Origin: Pseudaeromonas sp963677375
Lineage (GTDB): Bacteria > Pseudomonadota > Gammaproteobacteria > Enterobacterales > Aeromonadaceae
Assembly (NCBI GenBank): GCA_963677375.2
Contig: OY782042.2
Span: 62,001-126,000, forward strand
Length of the DNA stretch: 64,000 nucleotides
Reading direction: 5' to 3'
Part shown: piece by piece, positions 51,098-59,791 of the stretch
Position numbering within the stretch: position 1 is the stretch's first letter
How the letters are laid out: each line of letters starts with the position of its first letter
Program-made: the position numbers and the translations under genes
Notes under the pieces: generated by a model
The model's input: the letters and a program-made list of their open reading frames with translations, nothing else
What the model was told of the DNA's origin: nothing
The model's database searches: none

Positions 51098-53545
51098 GTG
51101 AAAAATGGATGGCTAACAATTTTCCCGCTGCTTTTGGGGTTGTCTCATGCAACGCAGGCGCAAATCTACGAGCTCGCCTTCACCGATACGAACGACGCGA
51201 CGGTGGTCAAATCCCCCTCGCTGACATGGTACAACCCGAAAGGCACGATCACGGTTACACACATCGCCGGACTGGATCGGAAGGTGAAGCTGGAGCTGCT
51301 CCAGGGAACAACAGTGGTTAGCACCCAGACGAGCGCGTTATTGACGGTAGCGAACCGGATCACAGCGAGCGATGGGCAAGTGTTCTATGGGGCCAAGTTC
51401 ACGTTGGCAACACCTCCAGATGGTAACTATACCTTGCGATCCACTGTTTATGACGTTAGCGGGAATCAGGTTTCCACTAAGAGTTATGTGTTCAATTTAG
51501 ACACGGTGGCTCCATCGGTTGGTGACATTTCCTGGTCGATGGTGTTCGGTGGCGGAACCGGGCCTGATGGAATCCCAGCATTTTCGACCGTCGAGGCACG
51601 GCTTATTAAATTGACTGCAACCGATGCTCTGTCTGGGCTGTCAAAGGGGTTATTCAAGACCAGTTTGGCTGATGGCCGCACCTACGCAACAGGCGAGGCG
51701 AATGTGATTGCCGATGGCATCACGCTCGGGAACGGGAGTGTCTATTCGGTCACCAATGCTCACATCCCAAGCCTGGCTGGGGAGAAAAACACCATCACCC
51801 TTACTGCCGTCGATGCCGCGGGAAATCAGTCATCAAAGAGTTTGCTTTTTTGGAACAACTCCATTTGCCATGTTGCACCTCCGGTCGCGGTGGCTATTCA
51901 GGATCCGGATGCGGCGGCCAGTCAATTTTTGGGGCAGGCAGCAATGACTGGATTTACGGCAATATCCGGCTCAACGCCGGTAAAGGTTAATCCTTCAAAT
52001 GTCATTTTCAAAATACCGAAGGTGAACCTAAGAGGGCAGGTCGGTGGTGAGCTCGGTGGCTCCATAGCGGCGAGCGCCATGTCCGTTCAGCAGGTTTACG
52101 ATGACGGCACAAATGTATACTTGAAAGTAAGGGCGGCTATAGCACCGGATGGAACAATGGACTGGTCCAATTCGGGCTGGACTGATGGAGCGACATGGCG
52201 CTGTAACCCGATTTCTGTACCAAGCCCGACTTTTACAGCTGCTTCATTGCCGCCGGTATTGACCGGGTACATTGCTTATGTCGATGGCTTTGGGTGGACC
52301 GCTGCTGGATATCGAGATTATCGTGAGTCAAAACCTGCAAGTAAAATCAGTAACGTCAGAGTTAGCGTTGAACCGCGCAGCTATCAACAAACGATCTCGG
52401 CAACATTGGGATCTTGCGTTATTCCTGCTGGGCAGACCACTTGCGAATTTTCAGCTGCTTATGACCTGTTTGGCGCCAATAGTATCGGTGGGGGGCAGTT
52501 TTGGTTTACGGCACTAAAAACGGATGAAAATTCGCTACAATCGGCACCAAGAATTTGGGATATTTTCTATGACAATCAGCCTCCCGTCATAGACCAAGCA
52601 TCCATTGTGCATAATGCACAAGCGCGGACCGTATCGTTCACAGTCAGGGAACTCAATGCCGGTGCAATTTGGAATTATGTGAATATAGCTTCTGCGGGGA
52701 TTATTGCCGTCAATGCCGGGACTGGTGAGGAAACCTACATTAACTCATCATCTCTCACAACCAATGGTGAGTATTCAAATATTGAGGCGAACTATTCCAA
52801 TCTGCCTGACGGCAATTATCAATTGTTTGCATATGGTAAAGATCGTGCCAATAACGTTGGGCGACTGAGCTTTGCTACCGTGACGAACGATGGTTCACCA
52901 CCAGGAGTTGGGTTCAAATATTCCGGCGGTGATGTCCCATCAAGCATATCTAATCTTCGAGATCTCAGAGTTGTATTGACCGACACTGTGGATACCGCTC
53001 CGGTCGTGACCAGCATGACACTGGTTGGCGGCCCCATCAATGACGCCCTACAATTGGGCTTCTCCAAACAGTCAAATGGCTGGGCGCCGGAGGTGCCGCG
53101 GATGTTCCCGACGCTGGAGGCAGGGCAAGAATACACGCTGACTGTCACCGCGAAGGACGCGCAAGGGAACAGCACCACTAAAATCCAGAAGTTCGGTCTG
53201 ACGCCCGCTAACCTGGTGTCGCTGGCAGACATTAAGACGTTCGCGGTGGCGCAGAGCCTCAAGGACAAGTCGGATGTGCCGTTGGCGCTGGTGAAGTTCA
53301 AGGGGGCACTGACGGACGGCCAAACGCAGAGTCGAGGCAACCAGTCAGGTTACATCACCTTGCGTTCAGACTCGGCGTTTGCGGTGATATTTAATGGCTT
53401 AACGGTGCAGCCTGGAGAGACGAAGGATGTGGTGATTCCGCTGGACGCAACCGGCCAGGCGAGCCTACCAATTTACCCTGCGACCTCCGGGGTAGCAGGA
53501 AAGAGCAGCTACATGATCGACATACCTCAGCTGACTGCGAACTGA
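51098..53545 (+). CDS. secreted Ig-like multi-domain protein (mosaic copy 2)
   Basis: 815 aa, GTG start with GGAG at 8 bp, signal peptide residues 1-22 (ending ATQAQ). The N-terminal 120 residues and the C-terminal 171 residues match the protein at 33056-35428 almost exactly. The centre (about 125-645) is different in detail, with Ig-like units such as VDAAGNQSSKSL and LNAGAIWNYVNI. Conserved ends around a divergent core are the pattern expected if the variable core is exchanged by homologous recombination between paralogues or plasmids. Role is probably surface contact or transfer, by analogy. Confidence 0.75.
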   Translation: MKNGWLTIFPLLLGLSHATQAQIYELAFTDTNDATVVKSPSLTWYNPKGTITVTHIAGLDRKVKLELLQGTTVVSTQTSALLTVANRITASDGQVFYGAKFTLATPPDGNYTLRSTVYDVSGNQVSTKSYVFNLDTVAPSVGDISWSMVFGGGTGPDGIPAFSTVEARLIKLTATDALSGLSKGLFKTSLADGRTYATGEANVIADGITLGNGSVYSVTNAHIPSLAGEKNTITLTAVDAAGNQSSKSLLFWNNSICHVAPPVAVAIQDPDAAASQFLGQAAMTGFTAISGSTPVKVNPSNVIFKIPKVNLRGQVGGELGGSIAASAMSVQQVYDDGTNVYLKVRAAIAPDGTMDWSNSGWTDGATWRCNPISVPSPTFTAASLPPVLTGYIAYVDGFGWTAAGYRDYRESKPASKISNVRVSVEPRSYQQTISATLGSCVIPAGQTTCEFSAAYDLFGANSIGGGQFWFTALKTDENSLQSAPRIWDIFYDNQPPVIDQASIVHNAQARTVSFTVRELNAGAIWNYVNIASAGIIAVNAGTGEETYINSSSLTTNGEYSNIEANYSNLPDGNYQLFAYGKDRANNVGRLSFATVTNDGSPPGVGFKYSGGDVPSSISNLRDLRVVLTDTVDTAPVVTSMTLVGGPINDALQLGFSKQSNGWAPEVPRMFPTLEAGQEYTLTVTAKDAQGNSTTKIQKFGLTPANLVSLADIKTFAVAQSLKDKSDVPLALVKFKGALTDGQTQSRGNQSGYITLRSDSAFAVIFNGLTVQPGETKDVVIPLDATGQASLPIYPATSGVAGKSSYMIDIPQLTAN
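51154..51403. repeat. N-terminal duplicated block, copy B
   Basis: Gap-free match to 33112-33361 (see copy A). Confidence 0.85.
53030..53545. repeat. C-terminal duplicated block, copy B
   Basis: Gap-free match to 34913-35428, 516 bp. Confidence 0.9.
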
Positions 53546-53572
53546 GGGCACCGACCGAACCATCCACAATCA

Positions 53573-53593
53573 GGCCCGCAATGCGGGCCTTGT
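53573..53593 (+). terminator. terminator after Ig-like protein 2
   Basis: GGCCCGC, AAT loop, GCGGGCC, then TTGTC. Short T tract. Confidence 0.7.
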
Positions 53594-53612
53594 CATATGC
53601 TTTGTGAGTAAA

Positions 53613-53640
53613 TTGACAAATACCTCGCCACTCCTATCGC
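53613..53640 (+). promoter_or_regulatory. candidate promoter of the repeat-rich secreted protein
   Basis: Perfect -35 TTGACA, 16-bp spacer, weak -10 TATCGC. No copy of the recurring operator. Confidence 0.4.
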
Positions 53641-53744
53641 AAAAAGATAAGATGAAAATCGCACCAATGTATCCTCAGTGCCCCCACAAAAGCGAAACTG
53701 AATCATCACAGCAAAGTGGTCATAAACACACAGAGAAGCGGCGA

Positions 53745-56129
53745 ATGAAAACGATTATACAGCTTTTAATTGCCAGCGTTTTTGCGCTTGGTGTGGCAGG
53801 GGCGTTTGCGGTAGATACAACCATTGATGCCGGAACCGTCCCGTCATTTGCTGTCACGCAACAAACCTATCTGGCGACAGACAAACCAGTTACTGCTATC
53901 ACCATTACAGTCCCGGGCACGATTACATCTGGACGAGCCATCCTCAAGACGCAAGCGGTCACGTTTTCTGTGGCGGCTGGCGCCCCAACGGGAATTGCCT
54001 TTGGTAGCGTGACAGTGCAGCCCGGGCAATCCGTTCAATCAACGGTCACGTTTGATTCCAATTGGCAGCTCACATTGCCGCTCAGGCCAACGACGGGCGG
54101 CGTAGCCGGCCGGGCATCGTTCTCAGTGTCGCTCCCGGACATTATCCAGGTTGTCTACACTAACGCGATTGAACTGTTACCGGTAACGCAGAGTCCTGTT
54201 TATACATACCTGGCGGCGACCGAGACAGTGGCGGCCAGCGATCAGGCAGTGTACGGATACCAAGCGGCGACCGAGACGGTGGCGGCCAGCGATCAGGCAG
54301 TGTACGGATACCAAGCGGCGACCGAGACGGTGGCGGCCAGCGATCAGGCAGTGTACGGATACCAAGCGGCGACCGAGACGGTGGCGGCCAGCGATCAGGC
54401 AGTGTACGGATACCAGGCGGCGACCGAGACGGTGGCGGCCAGCGATCAGGCAGTGTACGGATACCAGGCGGCGACCGAGACGGTGGCGGCCAGCGATCAG
54501 GCAGTGTACGGATACCAGGCGGCGACCGAGACGGTGGCGGCGACGAGTGCAACAACCTACTCCTGCTCAACTGGTTACACACTTAACGGCACTACCTGTA
54601 AAAAGACAACAACTACCGCAACAAATGCGACAAGTAACAACAACTATCCTCGAACCGTATATACCGCAAATTCGAGCTGTACCGTTATGGGGGCGCTATC
54701 TGCAAGTCTCGTAGGCAGCACACTGACAGCAACAGGTTTTTGCAATAACGGCTATGTGGATTATGCCGTTTCAACAACCAACTCCATTAGCACATCCGTG
54801 CCATTTGGCTCGGCATGGATCTTTACCTGTCCGGCTGGAAGCGATAAGGCTTACGTTGCACTATCCGGCTCTGTCTCATCAGGCTCAACTACCAGTGTTT
54901 GTTCTACAACGACGACAAGTACCGTGGCCGCTACTGCCACGACGACATATAGTTGCTCCTCTGGCTGGACACTGTCGGGTAGTAGCTGCTCCCGGTCGCT
55001 GGCCGACACCAGCACTCGGGTTTCCGGCAGCACCCTGACTTGCTCCAGCGGCACCCTGGAAGGCCTGCAATGTAAGGTGCAAACCGGCACCGTCAAGGTG
55101 TGCTCCTCCGGCTGGACGCTGTCGGGTAGTAGCTGCTCCCGGTCGCTGACCGACACCAGCACTCGGGTCTCCGGCAGCACCCTGACTTGTTCCAGTGGTA
55201 CCTTGGAGGGCCTGCAATGTAAGGTCCAGGCCAGCACAGTCAAGGTGTGCTCCTCCGGCTGGGCGCTGTCGGGTAGTAGCTGCTCCCGGTCGCTGACCGA
55301 CACCAGCACTCGGGTCTCCGGCAGCACCCTGACTTGTTCCAGTGGTACCTTGGAAGGCTTGCAATGTAAGGTCCAGGCCAGCACAGTCAAGGTGTGCTCC
55401 TCCGGCTGGACGCTGTCGGGTAGTAGCTGCTCCCGGTCGCTGACCGACACCAGCACCCGGGTTTCCGGCAGCACCCTGACTTGCTCCAGCGGTACCCTGG
55501 TCGGACTGCAATGTAAGGTGCAAACCGGCACCATCAAGGTCTGCTCCTCCGGCTGGACGCTGTCGGGCAGTAGCTGCTCCCGGTCGCTGACCGACACCAG
55601 CACCCGGGTTTCCGGCAGCACCCTGACTTGCTCCAGCGGCACCCTGGAAGGCCTGCAATGTAAAGTTCAGACCAGCACCATCAAGGTGTGCTCCTCTGGC
55701 TGGACGCTGTCGGGTAGTAGCTGCTCCCGGTCGCTGACCGACACCAGCACCCGGGTTTCCGGCAGCACCCTGACTTGCTCCAGCGGTACCCTGGTCGGAC
55801 TGCAATGTAAGGTGCAAACCGGCACCATCAAGGTGTGCTCCTCCGGCTGGACGCTGTCGGGTAGTAGCTGCTCCCGGTCGCTGACCGACACCAGCACTCG
55901 GGTCTCCGGCAGCACCCTGACTTGCTCCAGCGGCAACCTGGAGAGTTTGCAATGTAAGGTGCAGACTGGAACAACGCCGATCTGCACAGTCTCTGGTTTC
56001 ACGGTCGATAGCGGTCAATGTCGCCGGGAGTTGGTGGTGATTGCCAACAAAGATCCCAATAGCACTCTTCTATGTCTTACAGGGACACTGGAGAGCTCGC
56101 GCTGTCGGAACGAGGTGAGCGTTCAGTAA
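53745..56129 (+). CDS. secreted repeat protein with 17-aa and 49-aa cysteine-rich repeats
   Basis: 794 aa from the ATG at 53745, where a signal peptide begins (MKTIIQLLIASVF, ending AFA). The frame is open for 141 bp upstream, but that part lacks export features. Residues about 25-130 form a beta module (SVTVQPGQ then PTTGGVAGRASFSVSLPD) that resembles the C-terminal module of the two Ig-like proteins. Six full and one partial copies of a 17-aa unit follow (about 157-266). Seven copies of a 49-aa unit with four cysteines (CSSGWTLSGSSC ... SGSTLTC ... GLQC) and one degenerate copy end the protein. Likely a surface protein; function unknown. Confidence 0.75.
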   Translation: MKTIIQLLIASVFALGVAGAFAVDTTIDAGTVPSFAVTQQTYLATDKPVTAITITVPGTITSGRAILKTQAVTFSVAAGAPTGIAFGSVTVQPGQSVQSTVTFDSNWQLTLPLRPTTGGVAGRASFSVSLPDIIQVVYTNAIELLPVTQSPVYTYLAATETVAASDQAVYGYQAATETVAASDQAVYGYQAATETVAASDQAVYGYQAATETVAASDQAVYGYQAATETVAASDQAVYGYQAATETVAASDQAVYGYQAATETVAATSATTYSCSTGYTLNGTTCKKTTTTATNATSNNNYPRTVYTANSSCTVMGALSASLVGSTLTATGFCNNGYVDYAVSTTNSISTSVPFGSAWIFTCPAGSDKAYVALSGSVSSGSTTSVCSTTTTSTVAATATTTYSCSSGWTLSGSSCSRSLADTSTRVSGSTLTCSSGTLEGLQCKVQTGTVKVCSSGWTLSGSSCSRSLTDTSTRVSGSTLTCSSGTLEGLQCKVQASTVKVCSSGWALSGSSCSRSLTDTSTRVSGSTLTCSSGTLEGLQCKVQASTVKVCSSGWTLSGSSCSRSLTDTSTRVSGSTLTCSSGTLVGLQCKVQTGTIKVCSSGWTLSGSSCSRSLTDTSTRVSGSTLTCSSGTLEGLQCKVQTSTIKVCSSGWTLSGSSCSRSLTDTSTRVSGSTLTCSSGTLVGLQCKVQTGTIKVCSSGWTLSGSSCSRSLTDTSTRVSGSTLTCSSGNLESLQCKVQTGTTPICTVSGFTVDSGQCRRELVVIANKDPNSTLLCLTGTLESSRCRNEVSVQ
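54213..54542. repeat. 51-bp tandem repeat array
   Basis: Six full copies plus a partial seventh of a 51-bp unit, almost identical at the DNA level, encoding AATETVAASDQAVYGYQ. Copies begin at 54213, 54264, 54315, 54366, 54417, 54468 and 54519. Recent slippage or unequal crossing-over is likely. Confidence 0.95.
54954..56126. repeat. 147-bp tandem repeat array (49-aa cysteine units)
   Basis: Seven copies beginning at 54954, 55101, 55248, 55395, 55542, 55689 and 55836, plus a degenerate eighth from 55983. Small position-specific variants (EG/VG, TG/AS/TS) alternate between copies, showing unequal exchange. Confidence 0.95.
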
Positions 56130-56133
56130 GAAA

Positions 56134-56168
56134 AGAAGCCCGGAGCAATGTCCGGGCTTCTTTTTTTC
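56134..56168 (+). terminator. terminator after the repeat protein
   Basis: AGAAGCCCGGA, GCAATG loop, TCCGGGCTTCT, then a run of T. Confidence 0.93.
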
Positions 56169-56186
56169 TGCCTTGAATACGATATA

Positions 56187-56270
56187 TTGATTTGAGTCCG
56201 AAAAATCATACTCAATCAATTTTACTGAACGCTAACATGTTACATAATTGGGCTCTGGTGTTATTAACAC
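56187..56270 (+). promoter_or_regulatory. inverted repeats upstream of parA
   Basis: Three symmetrical elements lie in the 115 bp before parA: an imperfect inverted repeat TTGATTTGAGT/ACTCAATCAA (56187-56219), the palindrome TAACATGTTA (56233-56242), and GTGTTATTAACAC (56258-56270). They are candidates for ParA operator or parS sites. Which of them acts as parS cannot be decided by eye. Confidence 0.5.
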
Positions 56271-56285
56271 GGATGGATAAGGAAT

Positions 56286-57473
56286 ATGAGAACTAAGCAG
56301 GAAACAATCCTCAAATTTGAATGGGTTGCCAGGCAGGCCCAGCTTGGGTTGGACACAATTGCATTACAAAGCGCCGAGCTGCGTTCCGACCGGAATAACC
56401 GACCGAGCATTGTCACCTACTCGTTGAACGAGGCCAAAAAACTCCCCTTGCTGGGTGGCATTCAGCGGGTAGTCCAGCAGATGGAAAAAGAGGGGCATGT
56501 TTTTTGTCGCAGCGAGGACAACCTGACTAGGCCATATTGCTTGGACATCGCGGCAATTCGGAAGATATACGAATACCTCGGGGTGAAGAGTTACGCTGAC
56601 ACCTATGGCCGGAAGGCTACTGTTTGCGCCCATCTGAATCTCAAGGGCGGTGTAGGCAAAACTACCTCCCTGGCAAACATTGCTACCGGCCTGGTGCATG
56701 TCAAACCACTGATCCAGAAGCGCCTTAAAATCCTCGTTATGGATCTGGATCCGCAGGGGGCCGCCACGTTCATTCTTGGCATCAACCCCAACGAATCTCG
56801 CACGGCCATGAGAGCGCTGCTCGATAACCCATCCAGAGAGGAGATCTTTGAGCGGATCTATTCAACGGCGAGCGATGGGCTTTATATCCTACCCGCAGCA
56901 ACCACCGACGGGTTCATGGCGATGTCTCTGCCCGAGGTGGCACAGCAACGCAACATTCCGCTGTCAGCGATTCTCGAAGAGTCTGTTATCAGCAAGATCC
57001 GGGACGATTTTGACCTAATCCTCATCGACTATGGCCCGCACCTGGAGCCATCTTTTTTGAACATCCTGGCCTCTGTCGATGGTTTCGTTATCCCTGTAGC
57101 TACGGACCGCGTTGATCTGGACTCGACCTTCAAATTTATGCGCGGACTCAGCAAGTTGTTGCTGTCGGCCGTCCACGATTTCAACGTTGACTTCAACAAA
57201 TTCAAAGTGCTTTTAACTCGTTATGACGAAGGCAATAAAGATCATGAGCGCGTCTGGGGGCTGATGTGTGACCTCTTTGCTTCCACGATGTTTGCCAGCC
57301 GAATGCCAATGGCAAAGCCATTCGCCGCCAGCCAAGCACGGCAAGGCACCGTTTATGACATCCCAACGAAGGATTATGTCGGCGACGGAAAATCATTGAA
57401 TAAGGCTCGAATGAACATGGATTCGGTTGTCCTTGAATTTTATGGCACATACTTAGGTACGAGAGGGCAGTAA
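56286..57473 (+). CDS. parA: partition ATPase ParA (type Ia)
   Basis: 395 aa. An N-terminal DNA-binding region (about 1-100) precedes the deviant Walker A KGGVGKTT at 120-127 and Walker B-type LILIDYGP. The N-terminal extension defines the type Ia (P1/F-like) class, which also represses its own operon. Segregates plasmid copies at cell division. parB follows after 2 bp. Confidence 0.95.
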   Translation: MRTKQETILKFEWVARQAQLGLDTIALQSAELRSDRNNRPSIVTYSLNEAKKLPLLGGIQRVVQQMEKEGHVFCRSEDNLTRPYCLDIAAIRKIYEYLGVKSYADTYGRKATVCAHLNLKGGVGKTTSLANIATGLVHVKPLIQKRLKILVMDLDPQGAATFILGINPNESRTAMRALLDNPSREEIFERIYSTASDGLYILPAATTDGFMAMSLPEVAQQRNIPLSAILEESVISKIRDDFDLILIDYGPHLEPSFLNILASVDGFVIPVATDRVDLDSTFKFMRGLSKLLLSAVHDFNVDFNKFKVLLTRYDEGNKDHERVWGLMCDLFASTMFASRMPMAKPFAASQARQGTVYDIPTKDYVGDGKSLNKARMNMDSVVLEFYGTYLGTRGQ

Positions 57474-57475
57474 TC

Positions 57476-58507
57476 GTGGCAAAAAAAGTCCTAACACCGC
57501 TAACTGAGCTGGCAAGACAGGCAGGCAGCGCCCAGCAAGGCGGTACCGATACTGGCAGCGCCACTCCGCAGTACAGCTTCAACCAGTCGCAACTAACATC
57601 CTTGCAAGCCATGAGTCAGAGTCCAGACCAGCAGGGCTTGGCCCTGGCGGTTCGGGAGGCAGGGAAAAGCTATATCACGATACCGAGATCTGGCCGCCGG
57701 ATCTCGGTGATATTCCAGTATTTCAGCGCCGGAGAGGTGGCAAAGCTGCGACCCAGTCCATACAACGTCCGAGACTGCAACACCCTCAACAGAGACACGG
57801 TTTTGGACATCTACGATAGCATTCAGGCCGACGGAGTGGTTCACCCCCCTTACATTCTGGCTGATGTCGATAATTTCGATGTGGTGGATGGTTGGCGGCG
57901 AACCTATTGTCTGATTGATCAGAAAAAGGGTGGGATGTTTGGCATTCTGCAACCCGATGGGGAGTTGACCCCCGCGGAGATCCGCAGCATTTCGATGGTG
58001 TCCAACATGCGCGTTGGCAACAGCGTATGGGAGATTGGCCGCTTCATCACTGATGTGCAGCGGGAATCCAACATGCACCTGTCTGACCGCGAACTCGCCA
58101 TCCGGTGTGGGCAGCATCTCTCGATTGTAAACCTCTCTCAACGGGCCTATGCCATTCCGCTGAGCATCTACCAGTTATTTGAGGGGCAGACTCGCATAGG
58201 ACGGCCTGCCATAGCAAAGATACTGAGGATATGGGAACCGCTAGATCCCGTGCAGCAAAAGATGATCATTGAGCGGTTGCAAGACGCGCCCCAGGAAATG
58301 AAGACAGCCAAAGCTCTAACATTCTTATCATCCATCATTAAAGAAGTCACCGGTTCCTCCAGTGAGACCAAACGAGGCGAGACGATAGGCGCCTATTTTG
58401 TTCGCCGGGTTGCGAAGAAAGCTATTCAGATAGAGTTTAAGACCGACGAGGAAATGCAGCGGGTCATTGAGTTTTTGAAAGAGACTAGCAACCACAAGGG
58501 ACAGTAA
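57476..58507 (+). CDS. parB: partition protein ParB
   Basis: 343 aa, GTG start directly after parA. Contains the ParB N-terminal box (YNVRDCNTLNRDTVLDIYDSIQADGVVHPPYI), the HTH segment (LAIRCGQHLSIVNLSQRAYAIPLSIYQLFE) and a C-terminal dimerisation region. Binds parS and contacts ParA. The parAB operon lacks the recurring TATCC element, so it is outside that regulon. Confidence 0.92.
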   Translation: MAKKVLTPLTELARQAGSAQQGGTDTGSATPQYSFNQSQLTSLQAMSQSPDQQGLALAVREAGKSYITIPRSGRRISVIFQYFSAGEVAKLRPSPYNVRDCNTLNRDTVLDIYDSIQADGVVHPPYILADVDNFDVVDGWRRTYCLIDQKKGGMFGILQPDGELTPAEIRSISMVSNMRVGNSVWEIGRFITDVQRESNMHLSDRELAIRCGQHLSIVNLSQRAYAIPLSIYQLFEGQTRIGRPAIAKILRIWEPLDPVQQKMIIERLQDAPQEMKTAKALTFLSSIIKEVTGSSSETKRGETIGAYFVRRVAKKAIQIEFKTDEEMQRVIEFLKETSNHKGQ

Positions 58508-58509
58508 AC

Positions 58510-58683
58510 ATGACAATACGCACGGGAGCCACTGAACAAAGCGTCTGGAGTGGAGGAAGACATCCGGCCAGCTCACGAATCATTGGGCTTGAGTCCTTGG
58601 CAAGGAATGGTTCAACCGAAACAGTAAGGGCAAAGGCCATTGCATCGCTGAGAGAGTATTACGGGATCAGGTTTAAGGCGTGA
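58510..58683 (+). CDS. 57-aa basic hypothetical protein downstream of parB
   Basis: ATG at 58510, 2 bp after the parB stop, with AAGGGA upstream and TGA at 58681-58683. The sequence starts MTIRTGATEQSVWSGG and is Arg/Ser/Ala-rich with a C-terminal helical part (TVRAKAIASLREYYGIRF). Close spacing to parB favours a real gene. Possibly a third partition-operon component. Confidence 0.55.
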   Translation: MTIRTGATEQSVWSGGRHPASSRIIGLESLARNGSTETVRAKAIASLREYYGIRFKA

Positions 58684-58793
58684 GTGCCTGAGCTTGCCGA
58701 GAACAGATACCTGCTTGCCCACTAGATTGTGTAATGTCTGCCAAGGCAGGGTGAGTTCTAGGTTTCTGGGGGTGTAATTGTTAAGGGAAAACG

Positions 58794-59069
58794 ATGGAAA
58801 TTCTAAAGCAAATCCAGAGTCAAATAACGGCTCATCCTGGTACCAAATCCAGCATTGTGCTGGCTCAGGCAATGTCGGCGGCTTGTCACGAAAGCTATGG
58901 AGTCAGCCTGTTATTGGCCTCGTCAGTGCTGGACAGTAATAATGCCCGCTTGGTTCAACGTCTAGCTAACATCGTTCGTGAGCCGGACTATGACAACGAA
59001 GCCATGCGAAACGCGATGATCTGGTTAACCGGCAGCCAGTATGCCGACAAGCTGCGCCGCCTAGATTAG
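58794..59069 (+). CDS. hypothetical helical protein
   Basis: 91 aa with AAGGGA upstream. Mostly helical, with the Ala-rich stretch SSIVLAQAMSAACHESYG and the C-terminal WLTGSQYADKL. No family recognised. First of a run of small plus-strand genes. Confidence 0.6.
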   Translation: MEILKQIQSQITAHPGTKSSIVLAQAMSAACHESYGVSLLLASSVLDSNNARLVQRLANIVREPDYDNEAMRNAMIWLTGSQYADKLRRLD

Positions 59070-59079
59070 GGAGGCAACC

Positions 59080-59217
59080 ATGCCTATCAATGCAAAAGAG
59101 TTTTTGGCTTGGCACGAGCGGCGGGTGCTAACTGATGACAGCCAGCACGACAAAGCCATGCGTCATAATCTACTGGCGGCCGCAAAGAGCAGCCTATCCG
59201 ATCTCAAGTGTGGCTGA
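59080..59217 (+). CDS. 45-aa hypothetical protein
   Basis: ATG at 59080 with GGGAGG 6 bp upstream; TGA at 59215-59217, touching the start of the next gene. The peptide runs MPINAKEFLAWHERRVL and ends LKCG. The tight fit between neighbours and a strong ribosome site support it. Confidence 0.55.
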   Translation: MPINAKEFLAWHERRVLTDDSQHDKAMRHNLLAAAKSSLSDLKCG

Positions 59218-59218
59218 T

Positions 59219-59791
59219 ATGCAGCGCCTATTGATTGTGGCAATTGCCACGCTGCTGATTGCTCTTGGTTCCTGGACTCTTCTTGCTCGAGACGCGGAAG
59301 GGGGAGACGAGATAAGGCGCGAGGATAACGCCCCGGATCTGACTACAGCTCTCGCACCAAGGTCTCTATATTCTCAACAAAAACGGGTTGTCACCACGCC
59401 CCATCCAGCGGCGAGACCGCCAGTCGCCGCTGCTGTCGAGGCCGTCAGTGAGCAAGATCTGGAACCTGCCACTGAACCCGAATCGTCAATTAGGTTTATG
59501 AACGCTGAGGATGAGCAATTTGCCAAGCAAGAGGGTGGCATCTGCGAAAGCTGCGTCAGCGACGCTTTGGCCGTGCAAACCATGCTCTATGAACTTTGTG
59601 GTGAAACTTCACACCTAAAAGACATCATGCAAACAGAAGTCTTCTTTTCTCTGATCGTCGCATATCGCAGCATGGGGGGGAATGCGGCAGTCCTCAATGA
59701 AGAGATTGCAGGGAACGTGAATTGCGAAAACAGAGCAAAGTGGATAAAGGATGCGGTGCGGGGCGTCTCAATTCGCCTGGCCGTCAACTAA
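59219..59791 (+). CDS. membrane-anchored protein with periplasmic CxxC
   Basis: 190 aa from the ATG immediately after the previous stop; the frame opens 84 bp earlier without a good ribosome site. A transmembrane anchor (about 3-23) and a Pro/Ala-rich linker precede a domain with GGICESCVSD (CxxC) and two more cysteines (ELCGE, VNCEN). It may be redox-active or disulphide-bonded. Its 3' end overlaps the converging gene at 59768 by 24 bp. Confidence 0.6.
   Translation: MQRLLIVAIATLLIALGSWTLLARDAEGGDEIRREDNAPDLTTALAPRSLYSQQKRVVTTPHPAARPPVAAAVEAVSEQDLEPATEPESSIRFMNAEDEQFAKQEGGICESCVSDALAVQTMLYELCGETSHLKDIMQTEVFFSLIVAYRSMGGNAAVLNEEIAGNVNCENRAKWIKDAVRGVSIRLAVN

Noticed and set aside
54851..56018. 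Long minus-strand frames (377, 263 and 111 aa) over the repeat protein
   Set aside because: They mirror the repeats of the plus-strand gene, have repetitive low-complexity products and no ribosome sites. The plus-strand gene has a signal peptide and a terminator.
54213..56126. Long regularly spaced repeats that might be a CRISPR array
   Set aside because: The units (51 and 147 bp) are directly adjacent with no spacers and are in frame within one coding sequence.
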